Part shown: in pieces, positions 5,698-9,060 of the stretch | Numbering within the stretch: the first letter of the stretch is position 1 | How the letters are laid out: each line of letters begins with the position of its first letter | From: an uncultured Atopobiaceae bacterium | GTDB taxonomy: Bacteria > Actinomycetota > Coriobacteriia > Coriobacteriales > Atopobiaceae | Assembly: GCA_900770865.1 (NCBI GenBank) | Contig: CAAGLU010000283.1 | Coordinates: 1-9,060, forward strand | DNA: 9,060 bases | Direction: 5' to 3' | Translations under genes and position numbers: made by a program | The notes under the pieces: model-generated | What the model saw: the letters and a program-made list of their open reading frames with translations, nothing else | Databases searched by the model: none | What the model was told of the DNA's origin: nothing

Positions 5698-6572
5698 TAC
5701 CCCGCCGACAGCACGGCGTCGCCGAAGCGCCGCTGCGCCGCGCGGAAGACGTCCACCGAGCGCGCCACGTAGCGCGAGTAGCACATCTCCACGGAGGTGT
5801 GCCCCATCTCCATCGCCACGGTCTCTATCGGCACCCCGGAACCCACGGCGATGGTGGCCCAGGAGTGCCGCAGGCGCTCGGCGCACATGTCCAGGCCGTG
5901 CCGGCGGAACCACCGCCGCATGCGCCCGTAGATGGCGGACGGCCGCAGGGCGCACAGCAGGTCGCGCCCGGACGGGCGGAGCCGCCGCCTGAGCTCTCGC
6001 AGGCGCGCGAGCGCGTAGCGCGGCAGCACCACGGTTCGCCTGCCCTTGGCGGTCTTGGTGCCCCAGACGCGGGTCTCGCCGCACACGTCGTGCCTGCCCT
6101 TGTCCACGCGCACCTCCCCGGTGCGCAGGTCGATGTCGCCCCAGGTGAGCGCCGCGGCCTCGCACGGCCTGAGGCCGCACGAGGACTGCACGAGCGCGAC
6201 CGCCTCCCAGGGCTCGCCCTGCCACGCCAGGGTGCACCTGCGGAGCTCCCGCGCCGTGAGCGTGCGGGCCTCGCGCACGGGGGCGGGCGGCAGCTCCACG
6301 TCGTCGGTCTCGCACCAGATGCGCAGGCGGTAGGTGCGGATGGCCCAGCGGAGCACCTGCCGGAGCGTCTTGTGGGCCTTTGCCGCGGCGCCGTAGGACA
6401 TGCCCGAGACCCACTCCTGGACGTCCGCGTGGCGTATGTCCTCCAGCTGCATGCCTCCCCAGCGCGGCAGCAGGTGGCACCTGGCGGCGCTCTCGTACCC
6501 GGCGTACGTGTTGGGCCTCACCTTGGCCCGCTTGGCGTCGAGGTATGCGGCGAGGACGGAATCGAAGAGCAT
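5697..6572 (-). CDS. Tyrosine recombinase, probable shufflon invertase
   Basis: A 291-residue phage-integrase-family protein starting at ATG 6572-6570, with GGAGGT at 6582-6577. Residues 1-85 form the SAM-like core-binding domain (YLDAKRAKVRPNTYAGYESA). The catalytic domain shows Arg-I R135 in SCGLRPCEAAALTW, the beta-hairpin Lys K173 (GTKTAKGRRTVVLP), Arg-II R235 in ERLRHSWAT, H258 in MGHTS and the nucleophile Y268 (CYSRYV). The usual His of box II (HxxR) is Glu here (E232), a tolerated but uncommon change. It lacks the long N-terminal arm-binding domain of lambda Int. Its stop codon overlaps repeat R4, and it runs opposite to the tail operon, so it is most simply the enzyme acting on the four repeats. 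It could instead, or also, be the prophage integrase. Confidence 0.93.
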   Translation of the reverse strand: MLFDSVLAAYLDAKRAKVRPNTYAGYESAARCHLLPRWGGMQLEDIRHADVQEWVSGMSYGAAAKAHKTLRQVLRWAIRTYRLRIWCETDDVELPPAPVREARTLTARELRRCTLAWQGEPWEAVALVQSSCGLRPCEAAALTWGDIDLRTGEVRVDKGRHDVCGETRVWGTKTAKGRRTVVLPRYALARLRELRRRLRPSGRDLLCALRPSAIYGRMRRWFRRHGLDMCAERLRHSWATIAVGSGVPIETVAMEMGHTSVEMCYSRYVARSVDVFRAAQRRFGDAVLSAG

Positions 6573-6576
6573 CTTT

Positions 6577-6638
6577 ACCTCCAAAAATCCCAGGGCGTTA
6601 GCGTCCCCCCCATCATGGGCCGCGCGCTGGGATTTTGG
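6577..6638 (-). promoter_or_regulatory. Leader hairpin overlapping the recombinase ribosome-binding site
   Basis: An inverted repeat lies just upstream of the recombinase: AAAATCCCAGGGCG (6584-6597) against CGCGCTGGGATTTT (6623-6636), 13 of 14 pairs, extending to CC/GG with one bulged base. In the recombinase mRNA the downstream arm runs into TTTTTGGAGGT, so the first two G of the Shine-Dalgarno site can be paired. Each arm carries CTGGGAT, also present in R2 and R4. It could be a translational control hairpin, a recombinase-binding operator, or both. I see no clear -10/-35 pair for either flanking gene in this gap. Confidence 0.55.
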
Positions 6639-6656
6639 GAAGGGAGTGCGGCACGG

Positions 6657-7178
6657 TTGGACGAGAGCCAGAGGGAGGGCCGCGACGCGGCGCTGAAGGT
6701 GCTCACGGTGGCGCTCTCCGGCGTCATGGGCTACCTGGGCACCACGGCGCAGGGGAGCCCGCGCTGGGACTACGTGACGGCGCTCTGGGTGGCGATAGGC
6801 GCCCTCGCGCTCGCCGTCATAGGCGCCATCGACGCGAGGTCGCGCCGGGAGGCCCGACAGCGGGACGAGGACGAGCGCCACGCCGAGATAATCGCGCGGA
6901 TGGACTCCCAGGACCGTCGCACGGACGCGCAGGACCGGAGGCTGGACCTCATCATCGAGGCACAGCAGCAGGTCATGCGCTCGTCGCTCATCCGCGACGC
7001 CGAGAGGTACTGCCGGCGCGGCTTCGTCACCCCCGAGGAGCACAGGGCATACAGCGAGGCTTACGGCTCCTACGAGCACCTGGGGCTCAACGGATACATC
7101 AGGACCTACGTGGAGCGCGTGGACGCGCTGCCCGTGCGCGACGTGGACGAGGTCATAGGCTCGGAGTCGACCGACTAG
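6657..7178 (+). CDS. Membrane-anchored coiled-coil phage protein upstream of holin
   Basis: I prefer TTG 6657 (173 residues) because GGGAAGGGAG at 6637-6646 precedes it. An upstream in-frame ATG at 6615 has no Shine-Dalgarno site and would put the leader hairpin inside the coding region. Residues 38-58 form a transmembrane helix (YVTALWVAIGALALAVIGAI), and an earlier hydrophobic stretch (12-28) may be a second. Residues 61-108 are charged and helical (coiled coil). The C-terminal part, LIRDAERYCRRGFVTPEEHR followed by YGSYEHLGLNGYI, matches the R...Y...GF/Y...Y..LG.NG pattern of small phage proteins commonly encoded just before holins. Their function is not established; a role in lysis timing or virion-membrane contact is inference from position. 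Confidence 0.72.
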   Translation: MDESQREGRDAALKVLTVALSGVMGYLGTTAQGSPRWDYVTALWVAIGALALAVIGAIDARSRREARQRDEDERHAEIIARMDSQDRRTDAQDRRLDLIIEAQQQVMRSSLIRDAERYCRRGFVTPEEHRAYSEAYGSYEHLGLNGYIRTYVERVDALPVRDVDEVIGSESTD

Positions 7179-7194
7179 GAGAAGGGACAAGGCA

Positions 7195-7440
7195 ATGCAG
7201 GACACGATAAGGGACTGGGCGCGGGCGGCAGCCGTGCGCGCGGTCAAGACGGCGGCGCAGGCGGCGGTGGCTGCCATCGGGGCCACCACCACCATGGGGG
7301 GCGTGGACTGGCGCGTCGTGGGATCCACGTCGCTGCTGGCTGCCATCCTATCGGTGCTTACGTCGCTCGCGGGCATCCCAGAGGTGGGCGGCGGCGCGAG
7401 CGTTGGACAGCTCGGCGGCGGTGCGGATGGCACGGACTAG
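7195..7440 (+). CDS. Holin (phage r1t-family type)
   Basis: An 81-residue membrane protein at ATG 7195 with GGAGAAGGGA at 7178-7187. The N-terminus has the r1t-holin pattern W...RAVKTAAQ (residues 8-22) followed by a first hydrophobic helix (about 18-34), then VDWRVVGSTSLLAAILSVLTS, in which residues 43-60 form the second helix (LLAAILSVLTSLAG). The tail is Gly-rich and ends in Asp. Holins form membrane lesions that release the endolysin to the cell wall and set lysis time. It stands before a zinc-ribbon gene and the amidase, a normal lysis cassette. The next start lies inside its last codons (14-base overlap). Confidence 0.87.
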   Translation: MQDTIRDWARAAAVRAVKTAAQAAVAAIGATTTMGGVDWRVVGSTSLLAAILSVLTSLAGIPEVGGGASVGQLGGGADGTD

Positions 7441-7627
7441 CGGCGCCCCGCGCTGCCCGCTCTGCGGGGCGGAGATGCGCGAGGAGCGCGGCATGGGGCG
7501 CGAGAACGCCGGGCTGGTGCAGCGCTGGTGGACGTGCCCGAGGTGCCTTCACAGGCAGACGACAATCGACAGCGATGGCGGCGAAGGCCGCCACGAGGAA
7601 GGAAGGCAGCGATGCGACTCTATGTGA
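7427..7627 (+). CDS. Small zinc-ribbon protein
   Basis: A 66-residue protein. ATG 7427 lies inside the end of the holin gene, so coupled translation is likely; a TTG at 7403 is an alternative. Two CxxC knuckles (C10/C13 in RCPLCG and C37/C40 in TCPRC) flank a basic 23-residue loop, which is the layout of a zinc ribbon; QTTIDSDG follows. The gene overlaps the endolysin start by 16 bases. Function is unknown: it may bind nucleic acid or a protein partner. The paired cysteines and tight packing argue it is real, but it is short and I cannot confirm conservation. Confidence 0.6.
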   Translation: MARTSGAPRCPLCGAEMREERGMGRENAGLVQRWWTCPRCLHRQTTIDSDGGEGRHEEGRQRCDSM

Positions 7628-8547
7628 TCTGCGGACACGGCGCGGGCGACCCCGGAGCCTGCGGCAACGGCTACAGTGAGGCCGAGCGCGTGCGCGCGCT
7701 CGGCGCCAGGATCGCGGAGCTCGGCGGCTCGTCCGTCACGCTCCTGGACACGGGGAGGAACTGGTACGCGGACCGTGGCATCAACGGCCTGAGCATCCCG
7801 AGCGGTGACGCGCTCGTGGAGCTGCACATGGACTCGGCTGGCCCCGACGCTCGTGGCGGACACGTCATCATCAAGGCCGGCATCGGCGGTCCCGACGCCT
7901 ACGACCGCGCCCTCGCCGACTCCATCTCGACCATCTTCCCGGGTCGCTCCCAGAGCATCGTGGAGCGCTCCGAGCTTGCCAACCCGAACCGCGCCGCAGC
8001 CAGGGGAATCAACTACCGTCTGGTCGAGAACGGCTTCATCACCAACTCAGGGGACGTCGAGACGTTCAACTCCCGGCTCGATGACATCGCGAGGGCGTAC
8101 CTCGCGGCGTTCTGCATCGAGGGCGGCGCCGCCCCGGAGGCGTCCTCTGAGCCATCGGCCCCGGCATCCTCCGGCTCCTCCGGCATGCCTGACGGCGCCG
8201 TGGACTTCCCGCAGGACCCCCTGCTCTACGACGGCAGCTTCGGTCCGGCGACCACCAAGCAGGTGCAGCTGTGCCTCCGCGTCCACGGGCTCTATACCGG
8301 CCTCATCGACGGCAGCTTCGGACCGATGAGCAAGAGGGGCTTCCAGCGCTACCTGGCAAACCTCGGCTACTACAGCGGCCTCATCGACGGCAGCTTCGGA
8401 CCGATGAGCGTCAGGGCACTGCAGCAGCATCTGCGCGACGTCGGCACCTACTGGGAGGCCGGCTACGGCTGGTGCGAAATCGACGGCAGCTGGGGCCCGC
8501 TCACGACCATCGGTCTGCAGCGCGCCATCAACGGCAACCGGCTGTAG
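7612..8547 (+). CDS. Endolysin: zinc N-acetylmuramoyl-L-alanine amidase with wall-binding repeats
   Basis: A 311-residue enzyme starting at ATG 7612 after GAGGAAGGAAGG (7595-7606). It cuts the bond between N-acetylmuramic acid and L-alanine in peptidoglycan to lyse the host. Residues 1-168 are an Amidase_3-type domain: zinc ligands H9 (CGHGAGDPGA), E23 (GYSEAE) and H72 (VELHMD), with E139 in VENGFITN as catalytic Glu. A Ser/Pro/Ala linker covers 172-196. The C-terminus carries four DGS(F/W)GP motifs at about 207, 233, 259 and 291, i.e. peptidoglycan-binding-like repeats. Two share a 34-bp identical DNA stretch (8298-8331 and 8376-8409), a sign of recent duplication. There is no signal peptide, so export depends on the holin. 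Confidence 0.93.
   Translation: MRLYVICGHGAGDPGACGNGYSEAERVRALGARIAELGGSSVTLLDTGRNWYADRGINGLSIPSGDALVELHMDSAGPDARGGHVIIKAGIGGPDAYDRALADSISTIFPGRSQSIVERSELANPNRAAARGINYRLVENGFITNSGDVETFNSRLDDIARAYLAAFCIEGGAAPEASSEPSAPASSGSSGMPDGAVDFPQDPLLYDGSFGPATTKQVQLCLRVHGLYTGLIDGSFGPMSKRGFQRYLANLGYYSGLIDGSFGPMSVRALQQHLRDVGTYWEAGYGWCEIDGSWGPLTTIGLQRAINGNRL
8298..8409 (+). repeat. Direct repeat in endolysin wall-binding region
   Basis: A 34-bp stretch at 8298-8331 recurs exactly at 8376-8409, offset 78 bp (26 codons), and encodes GLIDGSFGPMS in both. The surrounding unit is repeated with divergence, so this is an in-frame tandem duplication of a wall-binding motif. Confidence 0.9.
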
Positions 8548-8553
8548 CTACAC

Positions 8554-8649
8554 ATGCCCCTCGCCAGCAATGTGAACTGCGCCCCATTCCTTGGACTTCA
8601 ATTTCCGTGTCCAAGAAATGGGCGGCAGTTCAATGCTGGCGAGGGGCAT
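8554..8649. terminator. Long imperfect hairpin after the endolysin
   Basis: Bases 8554-8596 and 8609-8649 are near-complementary: 16 perfect outer pairs (ATGCCCCTCGCCAGCA), then TGAACTGC, a GCCC/ATT region with small bulges, and CTTGGAC, around a 12-base loop. On the + strand it is followed by TATTTTATG, so it can stop transcription of the lysis operon. The stem is much longer than a usual intrinsic terminator, so it could also be a small inverted-repeat element inserted here; no clear target duplication is visible. Confidence 0.6.
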
Positions 8650-8682
8650 TATTTTATGCATAGAATCCATTGCACCTTGCAT

Positions 8683-8698
8683 ATGAGCAAACGCTCAT
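8683..8698. promoter_or_regulatory. Short perfect palindrome, possible operator remnant
   Basis: ATGAGC-AAAC-GCTCAT, six perfect pairs around four bases in an AT-richer patch. It looks like a TetR-type operator half-site pair, but no promoter or gene start sits beside it in this window, so the function is uncertain. Nothing else is evident between 8650 and 8733. Confidence 0.25.
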
Positions 8699-8733
8699 GT
8701 TGGCACTCGTTGGCGCACGTCTGTTCTGCACAC

Positions 8734-8766
8734 AAAAGCAGGTCACCGGCATAGCCGATGACCTGC
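8734..8766 (-). terminator. Rho-independent terminator of the tRNA operon
   Basis: On the - strand, 8 bases after the tRNA-Glu CCA end, GCAGGTCA and TGACCTGC form a stem extended by CGGC/GCCG past one mismatch around a 3-base loop (8738-8766), followed by TTTT (8737-8734) and TGTG. Confidence 0.8.
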
Positions 8767-8773
8767 GACTGTT

Positions 8774-8850
8774 TGGTAGCCCGTAGCAGATTCGAACTGC
8801 TGATCTCCGCCTTGAGAGGGCGGCGTCCTAGGCCGCTAGACGAACGGGCC
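8774..8850 (-). tRNA. tRNA-Glu(CTC)
   Basis: The - strand folds as a cloverleaf: acceptor GGCCCGT/ACGGGCT, D arm GTCTAGCGGCCTAGGAC, anticodon stem CCGCC/GGCGG with loop CTCTCAA (anticodon CTC), and T arm AGCAG-TTCGAAT-CTGCT. CCA is encoded (8776-8774). The first acceptor pair is G-U. Its 3' end faces the prophage, a common kind of tyrosine-integrase attachment site. Confidence 0.95.
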
Positions 8851-8871
8851 ATATTCGGTTGTCGGGGACAG

Positions 8872-8945
8872 TGGCTGGGATGGAGAGAATCGAACTCCCG
8901 TTGACGGAACCAGAATCCGCTGTCCTACCGCTAGACGACATCCCA
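8872..8945 (-). tRNA. tRNA-Gln(CTG)
   Basis: The - strand folds with acceptor TGGGATG/CATCCCA, D arm GTCTAGCGGTAGGAC, anticodon stem GCGGA/TCCGT with loop TTCTGGT (anticodon CTG), and T arm CGGGAGTTCGATTCTCTC (first pair mismatched by wobble). Discriminator G and encoded CCA (8874-8872). It lies 21 bases upstream of tRNA-Glu in one transcription unit. Confidence 0.95.
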
Positions 8946-8978
8946 ATTAATGTCTGTCCTGTCTCAACGCGAGAAGAT

Positions 8979-9007
8979 ACTTTACGGCATACCCAACGGC
9001 TTTGCAA
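8979..9007 (-). promoter_or_regulatory. Sigma70-type promoter of the tRNA-Gln/Glu operon
   Basis: On the - strand, TTGCAA (9007-9002), a 17-base spacer and TAAAGT (8984-8979) lie about 33 bases before tRNA-Gln. An A-rich stretch (GAAAAAAGTTCAAATTGAGG) just upstream could act as an UP element. The remaining bases to 9060 show no gene. Confidence 0.78.
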
Positions 9008-9060
9008 GCCTCAATTTGAACTTTTTTCTCGTCTCGCAAGATTAATGCGCACAACCAGCC

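Noticed and set aside
5299..5772. + strand open frames within cassettes C and D
   Set aside because: Opposite strand to the in-frame cassettes, no ribosome-binding sites; explained as shadows.
6556..6563. GATTCCGT near the recombinase 5' end, matching 8 bases of the recombination repeat
   Set aside because: The ATCCC half is missing, and the match is short enough to be chance; not counted as a fifth site.
4740..6572. Diversity-generating retroelement as the source of tail variation
   Set aside because: No reverse transcriptase and no template/variable repeat pair with adenine changes; cassettes are unrelated in sequence.
5799..6600. + strand open frame continuous with the coiled-coil protein
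   Set aside because: Antisense to the well-supported recombinase; only the part after about 6657 has phage protein features.

Overview
This window is the right-hand (late) end of a siphovirus-type prophage in a high-GC bacterium, followed by host tRNA genes. High GC, strong Shine-Dalgarno sites, tRNAs with encoded CCA and an amidase with repeated DGSFGP wall-binding motifs fit an actinobacterium, most plausibly a Coriobacteriia-type anaerobe. That taxon is an inference; no sequence search was run.

Layout. From 1 to about 5093 on the + strand lies a tightly packed tail operon: the C-terminus of the tape measure protein, a distal-tail-like protein, a tail hub/tip protein, then six small tail-tip or fibre genes that overlap or sit a few bases apart. 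Several of these small genes share short terminal modules with one another.

The most interesting part is 4740-5699. The last tail gene has a short constant N-terminus (56 residues) that ends inside a 14-bp sequence, GGATTCCGTATCCC. Three more copies follow, one direct and two inverted. Each copy opens a different C-terminal coding cassette in exactly the frame needed to replace the current C-terminus, and each cassette ends with its own stop codon. A tyrosine recombinase gene lies immediately beside the array, and its stop codon overlaps the last repeat. This is the architecture of a shufflon (as in PilV/Rci of plasmid R64), here apparently switching the tip of a phage tail protein among four versions. 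A hairpin in the recombinase leader carries the same CTGGGAT half-site seen in two of the repeats and touches the ribosome-binding site, which suggests self-regulation.

From 6657 to 8547 the + strand resumes with a lysis module: a membrane-anchored coiled-coil protein, an r1t-family-like holin, a small zinc-ribbon protein and a zinc amidase endolysin with repeated C-terminal wall-binding motifs. A long imperfect hairpin (8554-8649) follows the endolysin. On the - strand, a strong promoter (8979-9007), tRNA-Gln(CTG), tRNA-Glu(CTC) and a terminator (8738-8766) form a compact tRNA operon. The 3' end of tRNA-Glu faces the prophage and is a plausible attachment site, but the other prophage end is outside the window.
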